Source: Anaspis maculata (lineage: Eukaryota > Arthropoda > Insecta > Coleoptera > Scraptiidae). From it: a stretch of 64,000 nt of DNA. Each line of letters starts with the position of its first letter. Position 1 is the first letter of the stretch. Below, piece after piece: positions 48,084-58,251 of this stretch. The stretch spans positions 56,709,787-56,773,786 of the forward strand of contig OX421962.1 in assembly GCA_949128115.1 (NCBI GenBank). Direction: 5' to 3'. A model generated the notes under the pieces. That model made no database searches, was not told the DNA's origin, and saw only the letters and a list, made by a program, of their open reading frames with translations. The position numbers and the translations under genes were made by a program.

Positions 48084-49263
48084 TACCGGGTGGGCCATAA
48101 AAAACCGTACTGTTTTATTTTTCTCGACGATTTTTTGTTTCTTGGCCGATTTTGACAAGCTTGATATCATTGTGTAGCTAATTGAAGAGGCTACCAGAAC
48201 CATATACAAATGATTCCTAAGTGTCAGAATTCAAAATGGCGGAAACAACTGAAAATAGGCCTTCTTTTGCAGTCGTTTTTTTAAATTAAAATTTGACAGA
48301 ATAACCCAACTTAAGACGTTTTCTGAAAGAATGGACTATTTTCTACATTTTGAGACCACAACTAGCTCAATTGGTTCATTCGTTGGGGCGATGTGGCAAA
48401 TTGAAAACAAGCTTATTTGCTATTGTTTCAATCCAAAATGAATGATAAAAAATATTGTTTTGCCTGTCAAATTTTTATTTCTGGGACGATTTTGACAGGT
48501 TTAGTATCATTATGTAACCAATTAAATAGGCTCCAAGTGTCATATACGAATATGATTGAAATGTCAACATTCAAAATGGCGGACACAACTGAAAATAAGC
48601 CTTCTTTCGCCGTCGTTTTTTTTTAATTGAACTTTGACAAAATGACTGAACTAGACACGTTTTTTGAAGAACGAACTGTTTTTTAGATTTTGACACCACA
48701 ACTAACTCAATTGGTTCATTCGTTGAGGAGATGTGGCAAATGAAAAAAAAGCTTGTTTGCCATTGTTTCAATCCAAAACGAATAGTAAAAAATATTATTT
48801 TGTCTGTAAAATTTATTCAAGGGGTGGCTGCCTGAGATATAATCACCGTTTTTTCAAAATATAATTCCGAGTATAATTCAATAGTTGTTTTCGCAATACC
48901 GTAACGATAACAACAACTTTACTCCCACTTTTGCGGGACTAAAGTAGAATTTTAGCCCCGCTTTTTGAAAGCGGGCAATAATAATATTTGACGGGATACA
49001 GTGCCGGCATGTCAGTTTGAAATAATTAATTTTTCAAACTGACATCTAGCTTCTGAGTTTCGTTGTGGTTGTTGTACGTGGGAAGTTCGGCTTTCAATAA
49101 CGAAAGTGATCGGCTATAGCAATAGATTGTTCAGATTCAGAAGATTCCTTTACTCCACCCGAGCTGGAAGAGACGGCAAAACAAGCGACGTACGAAAGCT
49201 TAGTTATTACATAGTTATTTATTGATGTTCTACATTATGTATTCTAGGTATTTGTATCCATCT

Positions 49264-49637
49264 TCAATCTCGTACCTGCAATAAAAGTTTGTTTCTATGT
49301 TTTTCAATTGTGGCAAATATCTTTAATATTATTGTAATAACTTCGGCATTGCGAAAAGCATCGTAGGTGTGCACCACGGACCAACGTTCTTCTGAATCTC
49401 TTATGGTGATCTCTTCGCCATATGATAGGGTACTTTCACCTGAACGCCCCACAAAGTCCAAATAATACAGCAACCTAAAAAAAAAAGGATAATTAGGTTC
49501 TCACTAGAAAATGAGGTTTACAATAATTACAACCGTACTTATAAATTATTTCGAACTGCGGATCTACGTATGTATCTTGATTAGAAGGTAGTTATGTACC
49601 AATGTATAAGGTAAGTACCATCTGGAGCCTCCACCAT
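49264..49637 (-). CDS. Mirror copy of the mini-gene in the left palindrome arm
   Basis: This is the inverted copy of the frame at 50,545-50,915: exon 1 is 49,637-49,600 and exon 2 is 49,474-49,264 on the minus strand, with the same acceptor run and stop. Differences from the right copy are few. The last exon-1 codon changes Arg to Trp because the donor reads TG|GTACAT instead of AG|GTACAT, and near the C-terminus ATIEKHRNKLLLQ replaces ATFEKHRNQLLWQ. The weaker donor may mean this copy splices less well. Both frames staying open across two diverged copies hints at past selection or at recent duplication; the two cannot be separated from this window. Function unknown. Confidence 0.35.
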
Positions 49638-50544
49638 GGATTTAGTTGTTTGTTCCCTTGTCAATCAATATTAGCGATTTCTTCGATTCATAAACCAAGC
49701 GACTTCGGCTGCAGATTTTTCTTCGCTTGGAAGGCTTCGTTCAAAACTTCTTGTGGAATGGAATCTTCATACATTTTCACTGAAAATGCCCATGTAGAAA
49801 ATTTCGAACGTCAAATTTGTGTTCATTGTTTGACAACACACTTCAGTTTGCTATGGTTGCTATAGGTACCTACGTTTGGCGATTCAGCCTTCTTATTTAT
49901 TGAAAGCACCAAAAACTGGAATTTCTTTTTGTAATTCCTCGGCTTCAGAAAATATTCCGGTATTGCGAAAAGTCTTGTATTCAACACGGGACTAAAGTTA
50001 TTTTTAATCCCTTAGGGTGATTTGTTGCCCTCGGGCCCAAAGGGCCCTCGAGCAACAAACTTCACCCCCGGGATTAAAAATCCACTTTAGTCCCTTGTTG
50101 TATAAACAACTATTATACAACAAGGGACTAAAGTGGATTTTTAATCCCAGGGGTGAAGAAATCACCCTAAGGGATTAAAAATAACTTTAGTCCCGTGTTG
50201 AATACAAGACTTTTCGCAATACCGGAATGTTTTCTGAAGCCGAGGAATTACAAAAAGAAATTCGAGTTTTTGGTGCTTTCAATAAATAAGAAGGCTGAAT
50301 CGCTAAACTTAGGTACCTATAGCAACCATAGCAAACTGAAGTGTGTTGTCAAACAATGAACACAAATTTGACGTTCGACATTTTCTACATGGGCATTTTC
50401 AGTGAAAATGTATGAAGATTCCATTCCACAAGAAGTTTTGAACGAAGCCTTCCAAGCGAAGAAAAATCTGCAGCCGAAGTCGCTTGGTTTATGAATCGAA
50501 GAAATCGCTAATATTGATTGACAAGGGAACAAACAACTAAATCC

Positions 50545-50915
50545 ATGGTGGAGGCTCCAGATGGTACTTACCTTATACATAGGTACATAACTACCTTCTA
50601 ATCAAGATACATAAGTATCCGCAGTTTGAAATAATTTATAAGTACGGTTGAAATTATTGTAAACCCCATTTTTTAGTGAGAACCTAATTATCCTTTTTTT
50701 TTAGGTTGCTGTATTATTTGGACTTTGTGGGGCGTTCAGGTGAAAGTACCTTATCATATGGCGAAGAGATCACCATAAGAGATTCAGAAGAACGTTGGTC
50801 CGTGGTGCACACCTACGATGCTTTTCGCAATGCCGAAGTTATTACAATAATATTAAAGATATTTGCCACATTTGAAAAACATAGAAACCAACTTTTATGG
50901 CAGGTACGAGATTGA
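50545..50915 (+). CDS. Predicted two-exon mini-gene in the right palindrome arm, unknown function
   Basis: Predicted exon 1 (50,545-50,582) starts at an ATG in a good context (ATCCATGG) and ends AG|GTACAT. Exon 2 (50,705-50,915) follows the acceptor run CCTTTTTTTTTTAG|G. The phase fits exactly, giving about 82 residues that begin MVEAPDGTYLIHR. The rest includes a charged stretch (GEEITIRDSEERW) and a hydrophobic stretch (AEVITIILKIFATF), and the frame ends VRD-stop. A polyadenylation signal AATAAA lies at 50,956-50,961. CAG|GTACGA at 50,903 could be another donor, so more exons are possible. I do not recognise the family. A short upstream frame (50,408-50,494, starting MYEDSIPQEVLNEAFQ) may be a first exon or an upstream ORF. 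It resembles, weakly, the N-terminus of insect tyrosine-recombinase-like proteins. No transcript evidence is available here. Confidence 0.4.
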
Positions 50916-50955
50916 AGATGAATACAAATACCTAGAATACATAATGTAGAACATC

Positions 50956-50961
50956 AATAAA
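50956..50961 (+). promoter_or_regulatory. Polyadenylation signal for the right-arm mini-gene
   Basis: AATAAA about 40 bp after the stop codon at 50,913-50,915. Position and sequence fit a eukaryotic polyadenylation signal; use is not shown. Confidence 0.4.
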
Positions 50962-51381
50962 TAACTATGTAATAACTAAGCTTTCGTACGTCGCTTGTTT
51001 TGCCGTCTCTTCCAGCTCGGGTGGAGTAAAGGAATCTTCTGAATCGGAACAATCCATTGCTATAGCCGATCACTTTCGTTATTGAAAGGCGAACTTTCCC
51101 ACGTACAACAACCACAACGAAACTCAGAAGCTAGATGTCAGTTTGAAAAATTAATTATTTCAAACTGACATGCCGGCACTCTATCCCGTCAAATATTATT
51201 ATTGCCCGCTTTCAAAAAGCGGGACTAAAATTCTACTTTAGTCCCGCAAAAGTGGGAGCAAAGTTGTTGTTATCGTTACGGTATTGCGAAAAATTATTTT
51301 ACAGGGTTTCACTTGGTAGGTTCCTATCTATGGACGCGGACTCTCTGGATGCAAACATTTGAGGACTATCCTAGTTTTTGT

Positions 51382-52473
51382 AATGGGATGTTTTCCTGAC
51401 AGGTTCTCAATAGATGTCCCTGGTAGTTCGTAAGGGGCTGAGAAACATTCAATTATCATAAATTGGCGACACTGACGCAGTTTGGCTGCCATGATATTTC
51501 AGCGGGATTTTTGAATGTGACGGTTCTGCAACACATGCGGTCGTTGCCATAGAGTCGTTGCCAAATATGCCGAATGCTAAATTGTCTATGTGGCAGCTGT
51601 TATCAGTTTCACATTTCCCATTCCCGTATCATCACGCACGGCCTTTGTACGAAAGCTCCTTGGTGCTGAACAGTTTGGTAAAAATGAAGATACAATAATA
51701 GAAATCGATTGAACATCGAACACAATTTTCTTATTGCTGGGTGATGTGACAAAATTGCGGTATAAATTTCTGTTCACACAAAGAAGAGAGAAGCACGCAC
51801 CCTGTGGAAGGCGCGGCCACAAATGGTTCTGTGGATAACTTCGTAGCTTAAGAGCCTGAAGAGACTAGAAGGTGTAGTGCAGACTGCAGATTACAGCCAG
51901 AGAGTAGCCACAACCACTGAATTGAACGTAAACTTCAACGCGCTATGCGAGGAGGTCGAGTGAAAGCCATGCAAATTATTTTAGGAACGTTTTTAATAAA
52001 CAAGATTATGTAAAAACTACCAGGTTTTATCAATGATTCTAACTCGTATTCTCATGTCGCCTTTTCTTTCACACAAAGCAGGAAGCAGGAGGAGACCAGA
52101 ACCATAACACCCAAACTAAACTCTGTTGAGCATCTTCAGACGAGCACTTCGGCGAAGTGTTGAATTCAAAATTAAGTAGCGTCAGTTGCACTTTCTTATT
52201 CCTTGACCTTACAGGCATGGTTTTGCTGCAGTTCACGTTCGTTGTTATTGTTCAACGAACAAAGAATGGCCAGCGAAACTCAACACTTCAGACTTTGACA
52301 CTTTTGATAAACGTCGCTAAATTTTTTGGGTTACATTTCAATTTTGAACGACAACAAGCAGTCGGTTGAGCTGTCAACATACAGAACACAAATGTTCCCA
52401 AGCCCCTTACGAACCACTAGGGACATCTAGCAGTTTCTTCAACTACGCTGAAAACATCCCATTGTGTTGGTCA
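51382..52473. mobile_element. TIR element, ~1.1 kb, between the palindrome and the right arm of A
   Basis: AATGGGATGTTTTCCTGA on the left pairs with the complement of AATGGGATGTTTTCAGCG on the right, and GATGTCCCTRGTRGTTCGTA occurs inverted at both ends. The arms are about 90 bp. The interior has no recognised coding region, although 52,157-52,369 is an open frame. Confidence 0.6.
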
Positions 52474-53555
52474 AAGTTGTTGTTGATTACTTGAATCCAT
52501 TGTTAACCTCAAAATAGACATGTAAGATAGGTTTTGATTTCACTGATATTAGAAACATACTCTGATAGTCTTTTCCACAACATTTGCACATCGTTTTTTT
52601 CAAAAAGTCCCTTTAATTCTGTCAAATTTCAATGAAAAAAAAAACTGCAAAAGAAGGATTGTTTTCAGTTGTGTCCGCTATTTGGAATTTGGACATTTCG
52701 ATCATATTCGTATATGACACTTGTAGCCTAGTTAATCGGCTACATAATAACATCAAATCTATCATAATCGCTTCAGAAGCAAAAATTTTACAGACAAAAT
52801 AATATTTTTTATTATTCGTTTTGGATTGAAACAATGGCAAATAAGCTTTTTCTCAATTTGCCACATCTCCTCAACGAATGAACCAATTGAGCTAGTTGTG
52901 GTGTCAAAATTTAAAAAAGTAGTTCATTCTTTAAAAAACGCTTCTAGTTCTGTCATTTTGTCGAATTTCAATTTAAAAAAACGACTGCGAAAGATGGCTC
53001 ATTTTTAGTTGTGTCGGCCATTTTGAATTTTGACATTTCAATCATATTGGTATATGACACTTCAAGCCTATTTAATTGGTTACATAATGATACTAAACCT
53101 GTCAAAATCGCTCCAGAAACAAAAATTTGGCAGGCAAAACAATATTTTTCATTATTCATTTTGGATTAAAACAATGGAAAATAAGCTTCTTTCGAATTTG
53201 CCACATCTTCCCAACGGATGAACCAATTGAGCTGATTGTGGTCTCCAAATGTAGAAAATACTTCATTCTTTCAGAAAACGTCTTTAGTTCGATTATTTTG
53301 TAAAATTTCAATTTAAAAAAACGACTGCCAAAGAAGGCCTACTTTCAGTTGTTTCCGCCATTTTGAATTTTGACACTTAGGAATCATTTGTATATGGTTC
53401 TGGTAGCCTCTTCAGTTAGCTACACAATGATACCAAGCTTGTCAAAATCGGTCAAGAAACAAAAAATCGGCGAGGAAAATAAAACAGTACGGTTTTTTAT
53501 GGCCCACCCGGTACAGAATGAACTTGATTGAGACCTGGTGACATGGAATGTAATA

Positions 53556-55109
53556 GAATATAATAAAAAATTTATTTCGCCACCGATTTTATCGAACTTT
53601 CCAACATTGGCTAGCCAAATCAATAGGTTATCATTTTCGTATTTCAAAATTGCCGACATATTAAAATTCAAGATGGCAGAAAGAATTGAGAATACGCCTT
53701 CATTTGTTCTCGTTTTTTTTCATTGAAAGTTACCAGAAAGTTAAAACCAGTTATGTATTATGAAGGAATAGACCTTTCTTGTCAATTCAAGACCACAACC
53801 AGTAAAATCGGGTCATCGGCTGAGGAGCTAATGTGAGTTGAAGTGAAGCCGACTTTCGGTTTTTTTCATTTCCGCATAATTGATCCAAATTTAGGTGTCC
53901 TGTCCGCCAATCCGCCATTTGCTCATTTCTCAATCGATTTTCTCAAATTTGGTATCAATGGCTAGCCAATTGGACAGGCTATCTTTCCATATGAAAGAAT
54001 GATGTACATGTCAAAATCCAAGATAACGAAAGCAATTGAAAATAGAATTTCTTTTGTCCTTATTGCTTTTTGATAAAAATTAGCAAAAAATTCAAAACCA
54101 ATAATTATTATGAAGGAATAGACCTTTCTTGACAATCCAAGACCGCAACCAATCAAATCGGGTGATCTGCTGAGGAGCTACGGCGAGTTAAAGCGAAGCC
54201 CACCTACCGGTTTCTCAATTCCCGCATAAATGACCCAAATTTAGGAATCCTGCCCGCCATATCCTTATTTTCCAACCGATTTTTTCAAATTTGGTATCAA
54301 TGGCTAGCCACTTAGACAGGCTGCCAGTTTTCATAAAAGAAAATGGCCAACATGTGAGAATTCAAGATGGCGGAAACTATTGAAAATGGGCCTTATTCGT
54401 CCTTGTTGGAATAGAAAAACGGAAAGTAGGCTTCGCTTCAACTGGCCGTAGCTCCTCATCAGATGAATCGATTTGATTGATTGTCAAATCTTGTCTTGAA
54501 TTGTCAAGGAAGGTCTATTCCTTCATAACAATTATTGGTTTTGACTTTCACCTCATTTTAAATGAAAAGCAATGAGGACAAAAGAATATCTATTTTCAAT
54601 GGCTTCCGCCATCTTGGATTTCGACAGGTCACATTTTGTCATATTTCCAAGGTAGCCTGTTCAATTGGCTAGCCATTGATACTAAATTTGAGAAAATCAG
54701 TAAGAAATGAGCATCTGGCGGATTGGCGGGCAGGATACCTCAAGGGTCAATTATGCTGAAATGAAAAAAACGGAAAGTAGGCCTCGCTTCAACTCGCAAT
54801 AGCTCCTCAGCAGATAACCCTATTTTATTGGTTGTGGTCTTTAATTGACAAGGAAAGTCTAATCCTTCATAATACATTATTGGTTTTGACCTTCTGGTAA
54901 CTTTCAATTAAAAGCAACGAGAACAAAAGAAGGCCTATTTTCAATTGTTTCTGCCATCTTGAATTTCGGTATGTCGGCCATTTTGAAATACAAAAATGAT
55001 AGCCTATTGAATTGGCTATCCAATGCTGAAAAGTTCGACAAAATCGGTGGAGGAATAAAAATTTTAGAAGGAAAAATTCAGAGCACGGTTTTTTATGGCC
55101 CACCCGGTA
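53556..55109. mobile_element. Fold-back element B (~1.55 kb), left end missing
   Basis: The right end has the same TACCGGGTGGGCCATAAAAA terminus (as complement) as element A. The arms pair about a centre near 54,335, for example CACCGATTTTATCGAACTTT near 53,581 against its complement near 55,030. The TACCGGG terminus expected at the left is absent, so the left tip was lost where A and B meet. A YY1-like AAGATGGCGGAAAC occurs at 54,364. Confidence 0.75.
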
Positions 55110-55110
55110 T

Positions 55111-55260
55111 AGGGTCCGCAAAAAGTGATAGGCTGATTTCGTAAGGATTTCCCTCTCAAAGTACTTGTGTAATTAGTTCCCAGTGAATCTTGAAGCTTAA
55201 AGCTTCAAGTTTTGTGTTATGAATCCTCACGAAATCAAGTTATTACTTTTTGCGGACTCT
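55111..55260. mobile_element. Palindromic MITE, 150 bp, at the edge of element B
   Basis: AGGGTCCGCAAAAAGTGATA and the complement of AGAGTCCGCAAAAAGTAATA form the ends. The arms also share GATTTCGTRAGGATT. GTAT occurs directly outside both ends (55,107-55,110 and 55,261-55,264), a possible 4-bp duplication. Confidence 0.75.
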
Positions 55261-56587
55261 GTATTTACCCACACCTAAACCTACCGACCACATTTTCGTA
55301 TGTCCTCCTGATCATTGAAAAAATATATAATTTAAACTGTCCTTCATTCAGGTCAAATGCTACTGCAGCCTGCTCATCCAGCTTTGGGCTAGTCCTGTCC
55401 CTGTTTTTTCCGCTCGACGTTTGCAGTGTTTGCATCAAGCACTATAGTAAAGTGCTCATGGTCATGGAAGATTTTTTGCAGATTGCGGACTTTGATGTAG
55501 CACAATGTTGATGTACCTATGTTAATTCGCATTTTAATATGTATGAACTCCCAAAATGACAGAGTGCCGCGAAACATTGATTTCGAATTAATAGTTACAG
55601 TGATGATTCTCTTGTATAGCATATTTCACCGCAAATTACGTTACATTAGCCGCATTGCCGGCCAAAGCATGATGGAGCACTGCTGTTTCGATTTGCATGC
55701 CATGTTGTTGTGGGATACTGTGGGGATGGGATCAAAATTGGTCGTTTCTGGTGGTAATTCAACAATAATAATACGAACGTAAATAAGCGCAAATTCCCAA
55801 TTAACAAACTATAGGTAGATATAGCACAAAAACATCCTTTATTATGCACTCTGCACACCGTTATACGAAGTCATCTATTATTCAATTAAAATTAAAATCA
55901 CTGCACATTCACTGTAAATTAGATATTTGGTTATAACAAAAATAAAACCATACAATGTTGGGGTTAAATAGTGAATACTTATTAGTTAAAATACGAGTGA
56001 AACGCTTTTGTTATTCTGATTGAGGAAAAAAAAATCACTTAACCCGTATGTCAAGTATCGGTGGTATAATTTGATCTGAATTTTCATCCAGTCCATTCAA
56101 TGAAAAACCAACGTATAGGAATATCTCGTTTCTAATTGGCTACAATCCAACCCTTGTTATACAACATATTAATAATGCTGAAATTATAATCATTCTCCCA
56201 TGTGACGTGCTATTTATGTAAATCTTTGGGATCACGTTTGTGCTCACATGATGGATATGCGCCCCCATAAATCAGAATGGGAATTGTTCTCCCATATACA
56301 TAGTTATGTGGATTAGTCTTTGTTATTGGTTCACATGTCAGATGTGTGGCAAAAACGGACCCATATTTTATGTTGCATAAATCTTTTTTTGCACAATCAA
56401 CCCCATATACGTCGTCGTCGGCTCTTTTCCATATTTTTATTGCAAAATTTATGGTCAAATTCCAAATCAAACCAAATTAGATCAGCGTGATTTGTTTATT
56501 CAATATAAACTACGGGTCATGGCTTTGATTGGATTTTATTAGTTCATCAACGCAATGTTGCACATTTTCGATAGAATTAGTATTTAT
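55261..56587. other. Non-genic
   Basis: No gene or recognised element; the open frames here are short and without domains. Confidence 0.3.
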
Positions 56588-56852
56588 ATATCGTCCGTCA
56601 TCCCACGTAGTCGTCGTAACTGAGTTTTCATATTTTTCGCATGTGCTCTTTTGAAAATTCTATTCATGCAAAACTGACGGTATTATCTAGCAAATGTGTA
56701 TCGAAAATGAGGAGAAAATTAGTAATTTTCATCATTTTCAGTCTATAGGTTTGCCAGATAATATTATCAGTTGAGCATGGAGAATTTTTAGTAAGGACAT
56801 GCAAAAAATACCAAAAATCAGTTACGACACTACGTGAGACGACGGACGATAT
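56588..56852. mobile_element. MITE, ~265 bp, with 35-bp terminal repeats
   Basis: The left end ATATCGTCCGTCATCCCACG continues TAGTCGTCGTAACTGA, and the right end is the complement of ATATCGTCCGTCGTCTCACG and onward. The inner pairing is weaker. It has no coding content. Confidence 0.7.
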
Positions 56853-57375
56853 GGTTAAGTCAACAATGATACGGCCGCCTTTTAAATCAATTTTCAAAAC
56901 TCACATCCAATAACAACGTTTTTTTAAAATTCACAATATAAGCAAAAATTATCCAATGTGACTGAAAACATTAGAATGCAGTCCCACGTGCCCGCGTGTT
57001 ATTATTATTGGGTTTATTACGGACTATAATAGATAACTTGGTCTTATGTGTTGGAGTGAATAGCGCAATAGATAACTAATAATTCAAAGCAAATAAACAA
57101 TTAACATGTCTATGAATAATAACAATCAACAATGATTGTGATTATCGGCCTGTATTATTATGTTATGTTGGTATACTTACGCACTTGATTGGGAGCCCCC
57201 GCTGCTGATAGAACAATGATATTTCGCGCAATATCAAGGTCTTTCATTTACCTGCAAAAGAAAAAACAGTGGTTAGATGTTGTTCAACACGAATGAGTAA
57301 CAAACAAAATAAAAGAGGTTTTGAATGATACACTTTTTTTCGAAAAAAAAAATTTCCTATTAGCAAAAGACAAAT
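56853..57375. other. Non-genic
   Basis: No gene or recognised element. Confidence 0.3.
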
Positions 57376-57865
57376 GGCGTTTTCGACTGGCTAGAGCCGA
57401 GCCGGTTCCATTCCGACTGAGCATGCGCAGTTCATCAGAGCAACTTTTCGGCGTGTTCGACTGGGAATATTCCTATGTCATTTGCACGGAACTAGCTCCG
57501 AATTTTAGAACTGTCTCGGTATAGTAGCTGTAGTCTCGGTAGTCAGTTCTACTGTCAACTTGATGTATCAGTGTCGATTTTGGTGCTAAAGATGAGTCGT
57601 GGTAATACCAAAAGGGATGAATTTGTGGCGGTGCATTCCTTTTTACAATTTTCTCATGAATTCCTATTCAAATCAAGCAGTGATGAAGGTATGAATGCTT
57701 TGAAATTATAAGAGGGAGAGGGAAAAGAAACGGAATGGAGCCGTCTGTGATGGAGCCGAGCCGATGGGGACAGAATGGAACGAATGCAATTCGGTTCAAG
57801 AGCAGCTCGGTATCAAGCAAGTTCGGAACTGGAACGGTTCCAGAGCAGTCCCAGTCGAAAACGCC
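57376..57865. mobile_element. TIR element, 490 bp, GGCGTTTTCGACTGG ends
   Basis: The terminal repeats GGCGTTTTCGACTGG and CCAGTCGAAAACGCC are perfect over 15 bp, with further partial pairing through GGTTCCATTCCG / CGGAACTGGAACGGTTCC. The interior is GC-richer than the surroundings. No clear target duplication was found. Class uncertain. Confidence 0.7.
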
Positions 57866-58094
57866 AAAAAATATTCCTGACAACATCGGAATGATGGTAT
57901 ATGATTATATGATAGATACAGTAATGTATGGATAATCCGAACCCTCTATAATCCGAACTACTCAATAATCCGAACCCCTGTATTCTGTAATCCGAACTGT
58001 TACTAATTTTTCTTTGTGCTGCCTATCGAAAGAATACCGAACATTTTATGCGAGCTTGTAAGTCTCAGCTTTAATTGTAAGCTGTATTTGAACC

Positions 58095-58206
58095 ATGTCT
58101 TCAACACGGAAGCATGTCACCTTGACCTTCAACAAAAAGCTGATATTTTACGTCAATTGAAGTCTGGATGTTCATAAGCTACCCTGGCAGTACGCTTTAA
58201 TTAAAT
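58095..58206 (+). pseudogene. pogo-like transposase, N-terminal relic
   Basis: The frame from ATG 58,095 reads MSSTRKHVTLTFNKK. After a one-base frame change it continues KADILRQLKSGCS, a stop codon, then ATLAVRFN. This order (basic start, hydrophobic-KADIL-helix, AVRFN) fits the psq-type helix-turn-helix at the N-terminus of pogo/Tigger/jerky transposases, which binds the transposon ends. Only about 37 of some 450-500 residues remain, and the DDE catalytic domain is missing. With a frameshift and an internal stop it cannot make transposase. It lies inside the pogo-type ends, at the distance from the left TIR expected of the start codon. It gives the element its class independently of the TIRs. 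Confidence 0.7.
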
Positions 58207-58251
58207 AATATGAAATAATCAACAACAATACCATAAGAAGGATCTATTTTG

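Larger units (their letters stand above)
48888..51293. mobile_element. Nearly identical 2.4-kb palindrome with mirrored mini-gene
   Basis: The arms 48,888-50,104 and 50,112-51,293 are inverted copies with only a few percent difference. The ends read TTTTCGCAATACCGTAACG and its complement, and the centre is AACAACTAT near 50,107. Hairpins made from GGGACTAAA and TTTAGTCCC occur near both outer ends and at the centre. Each arm carries one copy of the two-exon reading frame listed separately. The left arm has about 30 bp extra (50,020-50,057, a GGGCCC-centred hairpin). The differences make a simple assembly fold-back unlikely. Confidence 0.85.
48084..53513. mobile_element. Compound fold-back element A, 5.43 kb, TACCGGGTGGGCC ends
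   Basis: The ends are TACCGGGTGGGCCATAAAAA and its complement, nearly perfect, and the outer arms pair over 48,084-48,815 and 52,780-53,513. The arms consist of a ~335-bp unit repeated at least twice on the left and three times on the right (GCAGTCGTTTTTTTAA-like marker near 48,268 and 48,605, then 52,650, 52,990 and 53,320). Between the arms sit a 2.4-kb palindrome (48,888-51,293) and a TIR element (51,382-52,473). TA-containing flanks would fit mariner-type insertion. Confidence 0.8.

Noticed and set aside
48084..53513. Assembly fold-back artefact
   Set aside because: The arms differ by substitutions and by unequal insertions, whereas an artefact would give identical arms.
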